From contig NZ_SNAA01000013.1 of assembly GCF_004358695.1 (NCBI RefSeq), positions 1-64,000 of the forward strand: 64,000 nucleotides of DNA, given 5' to 3'. The notes under the pieces are model-generated. The model made no database searches. It worked only from the letters and a program-made list of their open reading frames with translations, and had not been told where the DNA came from. Below are positions 16,282-24,947 of this stretch, in pieces; positions within the stretch are counted from its first letter, which is position 1; each line of letters starts with the position of its first letter. The position numbers were made by a program, and so were the translations under genes. This DNA comes from Palleronia sediminis. Its GTDB lineage: Bacteria; Pseudomonadota; Alphaproteobacteria; Rhodobacterales; Rhodobacteraceae.

Positions 16282-17498
16282 CAGCCGAACGGCTGGTGAT
16301 CGAGCGGCTGGGCCATCGCGGCGACGGCATCGCGCCCGGCCCGGTCTTCGTTCCGCGTACGCTGCCGGGCGAAGAGGTCGAAGGCACCGTGGAAGAGGGG
16401 CGCATGCCCGCGCCGCGCATCCTCGCCCCTTCGGCCGAGCGGGTGCGCCCCCGGTGCCGCCATTACTTGACCTGCGGCGGTTGCGCGGTCATGCACGCGG
16501 CCGACCCCTTTGTCGCGGCGTGGAAGACCGGCATCGTGACCGAGGCGCTGCGCGCGCAGGGGCTGGATGCGCCGGTCGTGGGCATCGCCACCTCGTCGCC
16601 GAACACGCGCCGCCGCGCCGCTTTGTCGGGGCGGCGGACAAAGGCGGGCGCGCTGGTGGGGCTGCACCGGCGCGGCTCGGACCAGATCGTCGCGGTGCCC
16701 GACTGTCACGTGCTGGCCCCGCCGATCCTTGCCGGGTTGCCCGCGCTCGAGGCGCTCGTCGCCGCCGGGGGATCGCGCAAGCACGAGATGACGCTGCGCG
16801 TCACCGCCAGCGAATCGGGGCTGGACGTGGCCACCGAAGGGGGCAAACCGCTCGATCGGGCGCTATCGGAACGGCTGGCCGAGCTTGCCGGTCTGCACGA
16901 CCTCGCCCGGCTGACATGGGAGGGCGAGCCCGTGGCCGAGGCGCGGCGCCCGGTGATCCGCTTTGCCGGGGTCGAGGTCTCGCCGCCGCCGGGCGCGTTC
17001 CTCCAGGCTACCGAAGAGGGGCAATCCGCGCTCATCGCCAGCGTGGCCAAGGCCATCGGCCCCGCCGGGCGGGTGGTCGACCTGTTTGCGGGCTGCGGGA
17101 CATTCGCGCTGCCGCTGTCGCGGGGGGCCGAGGTTCACGCCGTGGAAAGCGATGCGCCCGCGCTCGAGGCGCTCGGCGCCGCGTGGCGGCGCGGCACCGG
17201 CCTGCGCGCCCTGACCGTTGCGCGGCGCGACCTGTTCCGCGACCCACTGACCGCGCTCGAGCTTGGCGGCTTCGACGCGGCGGTGATCGACCCGCCCCGC
17301 GCGGGGGCCGAGGCGCAGGTGACCGAGATCGCCCGCTCGGGCCTGTCCGTCGTGGCCTCGGTGTCCTGCAACCCGGTCAGTTTCGCCCGCGACGCGCGGA
17401 TCCTGGCGGGGGCGGGGTTCGCGCTGGATTGGGTCCGGGTGGTCGATCAGTTCCGCTGGTCGCCCCATGTCGAAATTGCCGCGGCCTTCAGCCGATAG
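16278..17498 (+). CDS. RNA m5U methyltransferase with Fe-S cysteines (RlmD/RumA-like)
   Basis: A 406-residue SAM-dependent tRNA/rRNA uracil-5 methyltransferase of the TrmA/RlmD family. A TRAM-like N terminus is followed by cysteines placed for a [4Fe-4S] cluster (Cys60, Cys66, Cys69, Cys143), the SAM loop DLFAGCGTFALPL, the DPPRAG motif and the catalytic cysteine Cys364 in VASVSCNP. E. coli RlmD methylates 23S rRNA U1939. The cluster makes an rRNA target more likely than tRNA, but this is inference. It is coupled to the ABC exporter genes by an ATGA overlap with no obvious functional link. Confidence 0.88.
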   Translation: MTAERLVIERLGHRGDGIAPGPVFVPRTLPGEEVEGTVEEGRMPAPRILAPSAERVRPRCRHYLTCGGCAVMHAADPFVAAWKTGIVTEALRAQGLDAPVVGIATSSPNTRRRAALSGRRTKAGALVGLHRRGSDQIVAVPDCHVLAPPILAGLPALEALVAAGGSRKHEMTLRVTASESGLDVATEGGKPLDRALSERLAELAGLHDLARLTWEGEPVAEARRPVIRFAGVEVSPPPGAFLQATEEGQSALIASVAKAIGPAGRVVDLFAGCGTFALPLSRGAEVHAVESDAPALEALGAAWRRGTGLRALTVARRDLFRDPLTALELGGFDAAVIDPPRAGAEAQVTEIARSGLSVVASVSCNPVSFARDARILAGAGFALDWVRVVDQFRWSPHVEIAAAFSR

Positions 17499-17573
17499 GC
17501 GCGGACGCTATTCCACGGGGCGGCGATTCGCTGTATGGTCGGCGAAAAATACCCCCCGAGGTCGGCAGCCCCC

Positions 17574-18074
17574 ATGACATTCCTTCGTGCGATCCTTGTC
17601 CTTCTCAGCCTGTCCGTGCTCGCGTCCTGCGGCTCGAACAAGTTCCAGACCTATAACGGCCCCGAGGTGACCCGTGTCGTCGTGCTGAAAAGCGCGCGGC
17701 AGGTGCAGCTCTGGCATCACGACCGCGTCCTCAAGGCCTACAAGGCCGGGCTCGGCTTTGCGCCCGAGGGGCACAAGTACCGCGAGGGCGACGGCCGCAC
17801 GCCCGAAGGCACCTACATGATCGACCGCCGCAATCCGAAAAGCCAGTTCCACCTGTCCATCGGCGTGTCCTATCCCAACCTCGCCGACCGCAAGCGCGCT
17901 GACCTGATGGGGTTCGCGCCGGGCGGCGACATCTTCATCCACGGGCGCGGCAAGACCTACAAGCCCGACGCGCCTTTCGACTGGACGGCCGGTTGCATCG
18001 CCGTGACCGACGAAGAAATCGAGGAAATCTATGCGATGGTGAAGGACGGGACGCCGATCTCCATCCTGCCCTGA
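17574..18074 (+). CDS. L,D-transpeptidase-family (YkuD) lipoprotein
   Basis: A 166-residue predicted lipoprotein: the signal ends in a lipobox LASC with Cys19, giving a mature YkuD domain. Active-site His123 (IHGRGK) and Cys141 (WTAGCIAV) are present. The usual S-x-G-C-x-R signature reads T-A-G-C-I-A here, so the conserved arginine is absent, as in a distinct YkuD subgroup. YkuD enzymes crosslink peptidoglycan or attach proteins to it through a cysteine acyl-enzyme. The ATG at 17574 is preferred over the one at 17535 because it starts directly at a normal lipoprotein signal. Confidence 0.85.
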   Translation: MTFLRAILVLLSLSVLASCGSNKFQTYNGPEVTRVVVLKSARQVQLWHHDRVLKAYKAGLGFAPEGHKYREGDGRTPEGTYMIDRRNPKSQFHLSIGVSYPNLADRKRADLMGFAPGGDIFIHGRGKTYKPDAPFDWTAGCIAVTDEEIEEIYAMVKDGTPISILP

Positions 18075-18089
18075 GCGGATCGCCGGGGC

Positions 18090-18608
18090 TCAGGCCCCGG
18101 TGACCATCGTCCACCAGATCTTGCCGTTCGGCTCCTGGAACCAGGCGAATCCCATGGTGCGCGCCAGCGGATCGAGGATGACGGACCGCGTTTCCGCGTC
18201 CTCCATCCAGGCGGCCAGGGTTTCCAGCTCGGTCTCGTAGGTTTCCGAGATATTTTCGCCCAGAAGGCGGCCAGTATATCCGACGCGCTGCACCCGGTCG
18301 AGCGGCGACGACCCGTCCGAGCCGAAATGCCAGGGCCGGTTCTGCACGCTCATGTCGCGCGAATGGGTCGCGGCCGCCGCCGTCAGGAACGGATCGAGCG
18401 CGACGGGCGGCACACCGCGCGCCTGCCGCAACGTGTTCATGCCGTCGAGAAACCGGATCTGGATCGCGTCGCGATCCGACTCGGCGATGGGATAGACCTT
18501 GGACAGTTCGCGCCCGTCCGGGCCGATGACGGGCGCGGCCACCTCGGGGGTGCCGCAGGCGGCAAGCGTTGTCAGGGCGATGAGGGCAAGAACCGAAACG
18601 CGCGGCAT
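18090..18608 (-). CDS. CAP/SCP-domain lipoprotein
   Basis: A 172-residue predicted lipoprotein with the lipobox LAAC (Cys18) and a CAP (cysteine-rich secretory, Antigen 5, PR-1) domain from about residue 45. LDPFLTAAAATHSRDMS, the RVGYTGRLLGENIS stretch and the final NGKIWWTMVTG strand are typical of bacterial CAP proteins such as YkwD. Their function is poorly known; some bind cell wall or lipid. The ATG at 18608 with GGAG upstream fits the lipoprotein signal better than a longer frame. It lies between two YkuD genes, so a cell-envelope role is likely. Confidence 0.85.
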   Translation of the reverse strand: MPRVSVLALIALTTLAACGTPEVAAPVIGPDGRELSKVYPIAESDRDAIQIRFLDGMNTLRQARGVPPVALDPFLTAAAATHSRDMSVQNRPWHFGSDGSSPLDRVQRVGYTGRLLGENISETYETELETLAAWMEDAETRSVILDPLARTMGFAWFQEPNGKIWWTMVTGA

Positions 18609-18772
18609 GGACAGCTCCAGTCGGGTGAACGGCCACCCGATAGCGACAAATTGCACGCCCGGCAACGCCGCCGCATCGCCCGACGCGCGGAATGGCGCCG
18701 GCGCGGATTGTCCCGCGGGGCCCGGCGCGGTAACGTTTTCGACAGGCGCCGGTCGGGAGCGCGAGGGCGGCA

Positions 18773-19303
18773 ATGACGGCAGAACCCCGATACAGCGCGA
18801 CGCGCCGCCGGTTCCTCGCCCGCAGCGTGGCCGCCGGGGGGCTGCTATGTGCCCCGGCCGTCCTGCGCGGACAGGGCGGGGCCGCGTGGCGACCGTATTT
18901 CCCCGATCTCGGGCGCGGGGCGATCCTGTGCGATACCGCGTCGCGGCGCCTGTCGGTCTGGAGCGTGGGCGGGGCGGTCCACCGCGCCTATCCCGTCACG
19001 CTGGGCCCCGAACCCATCCGCACCGGGCGCAGCGAGATCGCCGCCCGGATCGCCGGGCCGAGCTGGGCGCCATCGCCCGCGATGCGCCGCCGCCACCCGG
19101 ATTGGCCCGGCTTCGTGCCGCCCGGTCCCGGAAATCCGCTGGGGCGGCACGCGCTTTACCTGTCGTGGCGGTTCCACCGTATCCACGGCCGTCCGCGGCA
19201 CGGCGCCCCGTCGCCGCCCGCGGGCTGCATCGCGCTATGTGACGCCGCCATGGCCGAGCTGTTCGCGCTGACGGGCGAGGGTATGCCCGTCGTGCTGGTC
19301 TGA
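18773..19303 (+). CDS. YkuD-domain protein with a Tat signal and an altered active-site motif
   Basis: A 176-residue secreted YkuD-domain protein. The N terminus carries a twin-arginine motif, RRRFLARS (residues 11-18), before a short hydrophobic stretch. The catalytic pair is His138 (RIHGRP) and Cys152 (PAGCIAL). The signature serine and arginine of S-x-G-C-x-R are replaced by proline and alanine. It probably still acts as a cysteine transpeptidase or carboxypeptidase on peptidoglycan, but activity is uncertain. Tat export is unusual for this family. It is divergent from the CAP lipoprotein gene with 164 bp between starts. Confidence 0.78.
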   Translation: MTAEPRYSATRRRFLARSVAAGGLLCAPAVLRGQGGAAWRPYFPDLGRGAILCDTASRRLSVWSVGGAVHRAYPVTLGPEPIRTGRSEIAARIAGPSWAPSPAMRRRHPDWPGFVPPGPGNPLGRHALYLSWRFHRIHGRPRHGAPSPPAGCIALCDAAMAELFALTGEGMPVVLV

Positions 19304-19307
19304 AGGC

Positions 19308-20399
19308 CTAGATCCAGCCCGCGAGGTTCTCGCGCACGACCTCGGCCAGGGCCTCGATATGGTCGTCGTCGTCGTTGAGGCAGGGGATATAGGTGAACTG
19401 CTCGCCCCCCGCTTCCTCGAAGCTTTCGCGGATTTCCTCGTTGATCTCTTCGAGGGTCTCGATGCAGTCGGCCGAAAAGGCCGGCGCCATCACCGCGATG
19501 CGCCGCACGCCGTTCTCGCGGGCTTGGCGGGCGACCTCTTCGACTGTGTAAGGCTTGAGCCATTCCTCGGGGCCGAACCGGCTCTGGAAGGTCGTGATGA
19601 GCCGATCCTCGGGCCAGCCCAGTCGCTCGCGCAGCAGGCGCGTCGTCTTCTGGCACTGGCAGTGATAGGGGTCGCCCTCCATCAGATAGCGGCGCGGAAC
19701 GCCGTGATAGGACGCGATGAGCAGCTCGGGCTTTTCATGCATCGCGCCCCAGACCCGCTCGACCGATTTGGCGAGCGCGTCGATATAGGTCGGGCGGTCG
19801 AAATAGGCGGGCGCGGTCCGCGCTGCGGGCTGCCACTTTTCCTTGAGCAGCGAGCGAAAGAACTCGTCATTCGCGGTCGCCGTGGTGGCGCCGGCATATT
19901 GCGGATAGAGCGGGAAGAACAGGATCTTCTGGCACCCCTCCTTGACCATCCGCCGCACCCGCGACGCGGTCGAGGGGTTGCCGTAGCGCATGCAGAAATC
20001 GACCTCGACCCTGTCGCCGTACTCGGCCTTGAGGCGCTGGGTCAGCTTGGCGGTCTGCGCCTTGGTGATCGTCATGAGGGGGCTTTCGCCCTCTTCCTCG
20101 TTCCAGATCGACTTGTAGGCCGCCCCCGACGAGAACGGCCGCTTGGACAGGATCACGCCCTGCAAGAGCGGCTGCCAGATCCAGGGCGAATAGTCGATCA
20201 CGCGCCGGTCGCTGAGAAACTCGTTGAGATAGCGGCGCATCGACCAGTAGTCGTAGCCGTCCGGCGTCCCGAGGTTGGCGACCAGCACGCCGATCTTGGC
20301 GACCGGCACCCGCGGGTGGTCGGCCCCCGCATGGACGGGCCGCGCGGCGTCCTCGGCGGTGAACATCGCGCTGCCATCGGTCGATTTCGCATCCAGCAT
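19308..20399 (-). CDS. hemH: Ferrochelatase
   Basis: A 363-residue ferrochelatase, which inserts Fe2+ into protoporphyrin IX in the last step of haem synthesis. The opening VLVANLGTPD, the active-site histidine in LLIASYHGVPRRY and the late AFSADCIETLEEI block are all family marks. The start is uncertain: an upstream in-frame GTG at 20441 lacks a ribosome site, whereas the ATG at 20399 has GGGAG 8 nt before it and is used here. Another ATG at 20366 would give 352 residues, closer to the family norm. The gene ends 4 bp from the YkuD gene. Confidence 0.95.
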   Translation of the reverse strand: MLDAKSTDGSAMFTAEDAARPVHAGADHPRVPVAKIGVLVANLGTPDGYDYWSMRRYLNEFLSDRRVIDYSPWIWQPLLQGVILSKRPFSSGAAYKSIWNEEEGESPLMTITKAQTAKLTQRLKAEYGDRVEVDFCMRYGNPSTASRVRRMVKEGCQKILFFPLYPQYAGATTATANDEFFRSLLKEKWQPAARTAPAYFDRPTYIDALAKSVERVWGAMHEKPELLIASYHGVPRRYLMEGDPYHCQCQKTTRLLRERLGWPEDRLITTFQSRFGPEEWLKPYTVEEVARQARENGVRRIAVMAPAFSADCIETLEEINEEIRESFEEAGGEQFTYIPCLNDDDDHIEALAEVVRENLAGWI

Positions 20400-20462
20400 G
20401 GGCCGTGCTCCCGTCTCGTCGTTCAAGGTGTCGGTGGTCACTTACCCGCCGGGCGCGGGCCG

Positions 20463-21311
20463 TCAATCGTCCAGCGGGCGCGAATTGTCGCGAAGCGTCG
20501 TCTCGGAGGTGTTCAGCGCATCCGCCAGCCGCACCTGCGCCGAGCCCGGCCTGAGCGGTTTGGGCTGGCTTTCGGCCGGGGCCCAGCCCGACAGATGCAG
20601 CAGATCAAAGCTCGCGCGGATGCGGCCGGGATCGTCCGGCGCGGGGTGGGCAGCGGCGTAGAGCCGGGCGGCCTCGGCCAGCATCCGGCGCGGCACAGGC
20701 GCGCGGTCGCGCGTGGCCAGCGCGTTCGTCTCGCCCATGCCGCGCAGGTCGCGCACGAGCGCGGGCAAGTCGCGATAGGTGACGGTCAACGGCTCGATAT
20801 CGGCGACCGGAAGCGCGAACCCGGCGCGTTGCAGCAGCCCGCCCATGTCGCGGATCTCGGCCATGGGGGCGATGCGCGGGCTCAGCCCGCCGCGCGCCGC
20901 GATCTCGGCGGCGCCCATCGCCTCGCGCAACTCGGACAGGGTGCGGCCGCCAAAAGCCACCGACAGGAACAGCCCGTCGGGCCTGAGCGCGCGGCGGCAC
21001 TGGATGAGTTGGCCCACCGGATCGTCGGCCCAGTGCAACGCCATGGCGTGAATCACTAGGTCATGCGCGCCGGAAACGAGGTCGAGCGTGTCGTCATCGG
21101 CCACGACCCGCGCGCCCGGCAGCGTATCCGCCCAGATCCGGGGATGGCCCGTGACGATGACCGGCGCCGTGAACGCGCGCTTAACCAGTGCCAGCCTATC
21201 GAGAAGCTGGGACCGCGCCTCGCGGTGCAGAAACAGCGAATCGTCGGTCGCGCGCGCCCGGTGCAGGGCCAGCGCGGCGCGGTCGGTCAGGCGGGGCGCA
21301 TCCGTGGTCAT
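20463..21311 (-). CDS. SAM-dependent methyltransferase, NDUFAF5-like
   Basis: A 282-residue protein of the class I methyltransferase fold, resembling BioC/NDUFAF5 proteins of alphaproteobacteria. The LVIHAMALHWADDPVGQLIQ block followed by RALRPDGLFLSVAFGG is typical. Human NDUFAF5 hydroxylates an arginine of complex I subunit NDUFS7, so a complex I assembly role is possible for the bacterial relative. The glycine-rich SAM loop is weak, which fits that group. It lies 63 bp upstream of hemH on the same strand and is divergent from comF, with only 25 bp between the two starts. Confidence 0.8.
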   Translation of the reverse strand: MTTDAPRLTDRAALALHRARATDDSLFLHREARSQLLDRLALVKRAFTAPVIVTGHPRIWADTLPGARVVADDDTLDLVSGAHDLVIHAMALHWADDPVGQLIQCRRALRPDGLFLSVAFGGRTLSELREAMGAAEIAARGGLSPRIAPMAEIRDMGGLLQRAGFALPVADIEPLTVTYRDLPALVRDLRGMGETNALATRDRAPVPRRMLAEAARLYAAAHPAPDDPGRIRASFDLLHLSGWAPAESQPKPLRPGSAQVRLADALNTSETTLRDNSRPLDD

Positions 21312-21336
21312 GGGGTCGAGTTAGGGATCGCGCGCG

Positions 21337-22064
21337 ATGTTGCAAAGGTTCACGACGCTGGTTTTCCCGATCACTGCGCCCTGTGCGACACGCTGGTCGC
21401 GGGGCGGGGGCAGCTTTGCCCCGGCTGCTGGGGCGATGTCCCCTTTGTGGAGGGCGTGGTCTGCCGGTGCTGCGGCGCGCCGCTGCCCGGCGACGCGGCG
21501 CAGGACGATGGTGAGGATGTGGTCTGCGACGATTGCCTCGCGACGCCCCGCCCATGGGCGCGCGGACGCGCGGCGTTGCTTTATGCGGGGCGTGCGCGGC
21601 GGCTGGTGCTGTCGTTCAAGCATGGCGACCGGCTGGACCTCGCGCCCGTGCTGGCCGGCCTGATGCGGCGCGCGGTCGACCCGCTCATCCGCGAGGGCAC
21701 GGTGCTGGTGCCGGTCCCGATCCATTGGCGCCGCCGCGTGGCGCGCCGCTACAACCAGTCGGCGGTGCTGGCGCAGGCGTTGGGCCGTGCGGCCGGGATC
21801 GATTGCGCGCCCCGCGCGCTGCGTCGCGTGCGGCGGACCGCCGTTCTGGACGGGCGCAGCCTTGCCGACCGTTTCGCGATGCTCGACGGCGCGCTCGCGC
21901 CCGACCCGCGTTTCGGTGCGGCGCTGCGCGGCCGACCGGCGATCGTGATCGACGACGTGATGACCTCGGGGGCGACGCTCGCGGCCGCGACCGAGGCTTG
22001 CGCGGCGGCCGGCGCGAGCCGGATCGACATCGCCGTGCTGGCAAGGGTGGCCCGGCGCACCTAG
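21337..22064 (+). CDS. comF: ComF-family phosphoribosyltransferase-like protein with an apparent -1 frameshift
   Basis: The family N terminus MLQRFTTLVFP starts at the ATG 21337 in one frame. The rest (DHCALCDTLVAG onward) is in the -1 frame, which has no ATG, GTG or TTG start between 21311 and its first zinc cysteines. The frames meet at TTTCCCG (21363-21369), where slipping back one base gives an intact protein of about 242 residues. It would have paired cysteines for a zinc finger, then a phosphoribosyltransferase domain with the PRPP loop VIDDVMTSGATL. ComF proteins act in DNA uptake in competent bacteria. Either a real -1 shift or a one-base loss in a homopolymer (sequencing or mutation) explains it. 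Confidence 0.8.
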
Positions 22065-22096
22065 ATCGAAGGGGCACGAGAAACGGAGAATCAGCC

Positions 22097-22351
22097 TTGG
22101 CGCATGTCGAAATCTACACCAGCCCGCTTTGCGGATATTGTCACGCGGCCAAGCGACTGTTGACGTCCAAGGACGTGAGCTTTGCCGAGACGGACATTTC
22201 GCGCGAACCGGACGCGCGGGCCACGATGATGCAGCGCGCGAACGGGCGGCACACCGTTCCGCAGATCTTCATCGACGACCGCCATATTGGGGGCTACGAC
22301 GACCTCGCCGCGCTCGACCGGCAGGGCAAGCTCGACGCGTTGCTCGGGTGA
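22097..22351 (+). CDS. grxC: Glutaredoxin 3
   Basis: An 84-residue glutaredoxin with the redox pair Cys12 and Cys15 in SPLCGYC, the glutathione-binding HTVPQIFID and GGYDDLAAL segments, and the normal length of the GrxC group. It reduces protein disulfides and glutathione mixed disulfides in the cytoplasm. The start is TTG (22097), supported by GGAG at 22085-22088; the first ATG in frame is far inside the protein. Its stop overlaps the nitrilase-family gene as GTGA, so the two are translationally coupled. It follows comF by 32 bp. Confidence 0.93.
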   Translation: MAHVEIYTSPLCGYCHAAKRLLTSKDVSFAETDISREPDARATMMQRANGRHTVPQIFIDDRHIGGYDDLAALDRQGKLDALLG

Positions 22352-23193
22352 CGCGGGTCGCGCTGGTCCAGCTTTGTGCGACCGACGATCCGGGGCGCAA
22401 TGCCGAACTGCTGCGCGATGCCGCGGGCGCCGCGGTCGCGGGCGGCGCCCGCCTGATCGCCACGCCCGAGGTCACGAACTGCATCTCGGGCAGCCGCAGT
22501 CATCAATCCGCCGTCCTGCGCCCCGAGGACGAGGATATCGTCGTCGCCGAGGCCCGCGCGCTGGCCGCGCGGCACGGGGTCGAGATCCTGCTGGGGTCGG
22601 TCGCGGTGACGACGGGCGACGCGGACGGGCGGTTTGCCAACCGGTCGATCCTGATCGACGACCGGGGCGGGATCGTGGCGCGCTACGACAAGATCCACAT
22701 GTTCGACGTCGAGATCGACGCGACCGAGACCTATCGCGAATCGTCGGCCTATCGTCCGGGCGAGCGTGCGGTGCTCGCGCCTTCGGTCGCGGGCCTGCTG
22801 GGCATGACGATCTGCTACGACCTGCGGTTTCCCCATCTTTACCGCGCGCTGGCGCAGGCCGGGGCGATGGTGCTGAGCGTTCCGGCCGCGTTTTCGCCGG
22901 TCACGGGCGCCTCCCATTGGGAGGTGCTGTTGCGCGCCCGCGCCATCGAGACGGGGTGCTACGTGATCGCGCCCGCGCAATGCGGCACGCACCCGACGAC
23001 GCGGGGACGGGTCCGGCGCAGTTACGGGCACAGCCTTGCCGTGGCGCCCTGGGGCGAGGTGATCGCGCGCATGGGCGACGCGCCCGGCATCGCCTTTGCC
23101 GAGATCGACTTGGAGGCGGTGGCCGACGCGCGCCGCCGCGTTCCCAGCCTTGCGGGCGACCGGCGCTTCAGCCCGCCCGAAGGCTTGTCGTGA
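22348..23193 (+). CDS. Carbon-nitrogen hydrolase (nitrilase superfamily, Nit1-like)
   Basis: A 281-residue nitrilase-superfamily amidase. The catalytic triad is visible: Glu41 (ATPEVTN), Lys115 (DKIHMFD) and Cys156 (ICYDLRFP). The overall pattern fits the Nit1/YafV-like branch, whose members include deaminated-glutathione amidase. That activity would match the coupled glutaredoxin gene, with both acting around glutathione, but this is inference. The start is GTG in the GTGA overlap. The 3' end overlaps the convergent ubiG gene by 26 bp. Confidence 0.88.
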   Translation: MTRVALVQLCATDDPGRNAELLRDAAGAAVAGGARLIATPEVTNCISGSRSHQSAVLRPEDEDIVVAEARALAARHGVEILLGSVAVTTGDADGRFANRSILIDDRGGIVARYDKIHMFDVEIDATETYRESSAYRPGERAVLAPSVAGLLGMTICYDLRFPHLYRALAQAGAMVLSVPAAFSPVTGASHWEVLLRARAIETGCYVIAPAQCGTHPTTRGRVRRSYGHSLAVAPWGEVIARMGDAPGIAFAEIDLEAVADARRRVPSLAGDRRFSPPEGLS

Positions 23194-23905
23194 CGTAGTT
23201 CACCGACAGGTCGCGCTCGGACAGCGACCAGCGCCACGACACCGGGTTGAACACCATTCCCGTGCGGTCCACCGGGTCGAGCCCGGCCTCGCGCAGCATC
23301 GCACAAAGCTCGTCCGGCGTGATAAAGCGGTTCCAGTCATGCGTGCCGCGCGGCAGCCAGCGCATGACGTATTCGGCCCCGACGATGCCCAGGGCAAAGC
23401 TCTTGGCGGTGCGGTTCAGCGTCGAGCAGACCATCATCCCGCCCGGCCTGACCAGATCGTGACAGGCCGCGAGATAGGCCTTGGGGTCCGAGACATGCTC
23501 CACGACCTCCATGTTCAGCACGACATCGAATGTTTCGCCCGCCTCGGCCAGCGCCTCGGCGGTGGTGTGGCGATAGTCGATCTCGAGCCCCTGTTCCTCG
23601 GCATGGATGCGGGCGACGGGGATGTTGCGCTCGGCGGCGTCGGCGCCCACCACCTCGGCGCCCAGCCGGGCCATCGGCTCGGCCAGAAGACCGCCGCCGC
23701 ATCCGATATCGAGCAGCCGCAGCCCGTCGAACGGGCGCGGCGTGGCGAGGTCGCGGCCGAAGTGGCCCTCGATCTGGCGGGTGATGTAGTCCAGCCGGCA
23801 CGGGTTGAGCATGTGCAGCGGCTTGAACTTGCCCTGCGGATCCCACCATTCGGCCGCCATGGCCGAGAATTTCTCGATTTCGCCCGGATCGACCGTCGCC
23901 GCCAT
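23168..23905 (-). CDS. ubiG: Bifunctional ubiquinone O-methyltransferase
   Basis: A 245-residue SAM-dependent methyltransferase that performs both O-methylations of ubiquinone synthesis. The SAM loop [19 protein letters not shown], the ubiquinone-specific [13 protein letters not shown] opening and the late NRFITPDEL block identify UbiG rather than a generic methyltransferase. It is divergent from the prolyl iminopeptidase gene, with 74 bp between starts, and its tail overlaps the nitrilase-family gene by 26 bp. Confidence 0.95.
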   Translation of the reverse strand: MAATVDPGEIEKFSAMAAEWWDPQGKFKPLHMLNPCRLDYITRQIEGHFGRDLATPRPFDGLRLLDIGCGGGLLAEPMARLGAEVVGADAAERNIPVARIHAEEQGLEIDYRHTTAEALAEAGETFDVVLNMEVVEHVSDPKAYLAACHDLVRPGGMMVCSTLNRTAKSFALGIVGAEYVMRWLPRGTHDWNRFITPDELCAMLREAGLDPVDRTGMVFNPVSWRWSLSERDLSVNYVTTSLRAG

Positions 23906-23965
23906 GTCAGAACCCCTTTGTCCCAGAATTTCTTCGCGCGCCAGTGTTCGACGCCTTTGCCCGCA

Positions 23966-23982
23966 TATATAGGACAGTTATG
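23966..23982 (+). promoter_or_regulatory. TATATAGGAC element directly before the pip start
   Basis: TATATAGGAC (23966-23975), four bases, then the ATG at 23980. The arrangement and spacing are identical to those before the hslO leader at 9758. It looks like a -10 hexamer merged with an AGGA ribosome site, which would give a nearly leaderless transcript. On the other strand it reads CCTATATA and could equally be the -10 element of ubiG. Confidence 0.35.
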
Positions 23983-24945
23983 GAGCAGTCGGCAGGCCAA
24001 ACCAGCGCAGCGGCGCATCTCTATCCCCGGATCGACCCGTTCGACCAGCGCATGCTGGCCGTAGGCGATGGCCACGAAATCTATGTCGAACAATGCGGCA
24101 ATCCCGACGGCATCCCGGTCTGCGTGCTGCATGGCGGGCCGGGCGGGGCCTGTTCGCCGGCGATGCGCCGCTATTTCGACCCGGCCGCCTATCGCGTGAT
24201 CCTGTTCGACCAGCGCGGCTGCGGACGCTCGCGTCCCCATGCCAGCGTCAGCGACAACACGACATGGCACCTTGTGCGCGATATCGAGCTGATCCGCGAG
24301 ACGCTGGGCATCCCGGCCTGGATGGTGTTCGGCGGTAGCTGGGGCGCGACGCTGTCGCTGGTCTATGCGCAGGCCCATCCCGACCGGGTGCGGCATATCA
24401 TCCTGCGCGGCGTGTTCCTGGCCACGAGGGGCGAGCTCGACTGGTTCTACGGCGGCGGGGCAGGGCGGTTCTGGCCCGAGCTCTGGGATCGGTTCACACA
24501 GGCCATCCCGGCGGATGAGCAGGGCGACCTGATCGCCGCCTATAACCGGCGGCTGTTCTCGGGCGACATGATGTCGGAAACGCGGTTCGCGCGCATCTGG
24601 TCGTCGTGGGAGAACACGCTTGCCAGCATCGACAACGACTCCCCGCCGGGCGAGGGGCCGGCCGATTACGTCCGCGCCTTTGCCCGGCTCGAGAACCATT
24701 ATTTCCACAACGGCGCCTTCCTCGAGGAGGGTCAGATCCTGCGCGACATGGCGCGGCTGCGCGACGTGCCGGGCACCATCGTGCAGGGTCGTTACGACAT
24801 GATCTGCCCGCCGCGCGCGGCGCATGACCTGCATGCGGCCTGGCGCGGCTCGACATTGCGGATCGTGCCCCGCGCCGGTCACGCCCTGAGCGAGCCGGGC
24901 ATCAGCGAGGCGCTGGTGCGCGTCATGGATAGGCTGCGGCGCTAG
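23980..24945 (+). CDS. pip: Prolyl iminopeptidase (alpha/beta-hydrolase)
   Basis: A 321-residue peptidase family S33 enzyme that releases N-terminal proline from peptides. The family oxyanion motif [10 protein letters not shown] and the triad Ser120 (GGSWGAT), Asp273 (GRYDMICPP) and His301 (AGHALSEPG) are all present. The ATG at 23980 is preferred over one 36 bp upstream because AGGAC lies just before it and it gives the usual N terminus. It is monocistronic, and a new promoter for the rimP operon begins within 3 bp of its stop codon. Confidence 0.95.
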   Translation: MEQSAGQTSAAAHLYPRIDPFDQRMLAVGDGHEIYVEQCGNPDGIPVCVLHGGPGGACSPAMRRYFDPAAYRVILFDQRGCGRSRPHASVSDNTTWHLVRDIELIRETLGIPAWMVFGGSWGATLSLVYAQAHPDRVRHIILRGVFLATRGELDWFYGGGAGRFWPELWDRFTQAIPADEQGDLIAAYNRRLFSGDMMSETRFARIWSSWENTLASIDNDSPPGEGPADYVRAFARLENHYFHNGAFLEEGQILRDMARLRDVPGTIVQGRYDMICPPRAAHDLHAAWRGSTLRIVPRAGHALSEPGISEALVRVMDRLRR

Positions 24946-24947
24946 GC

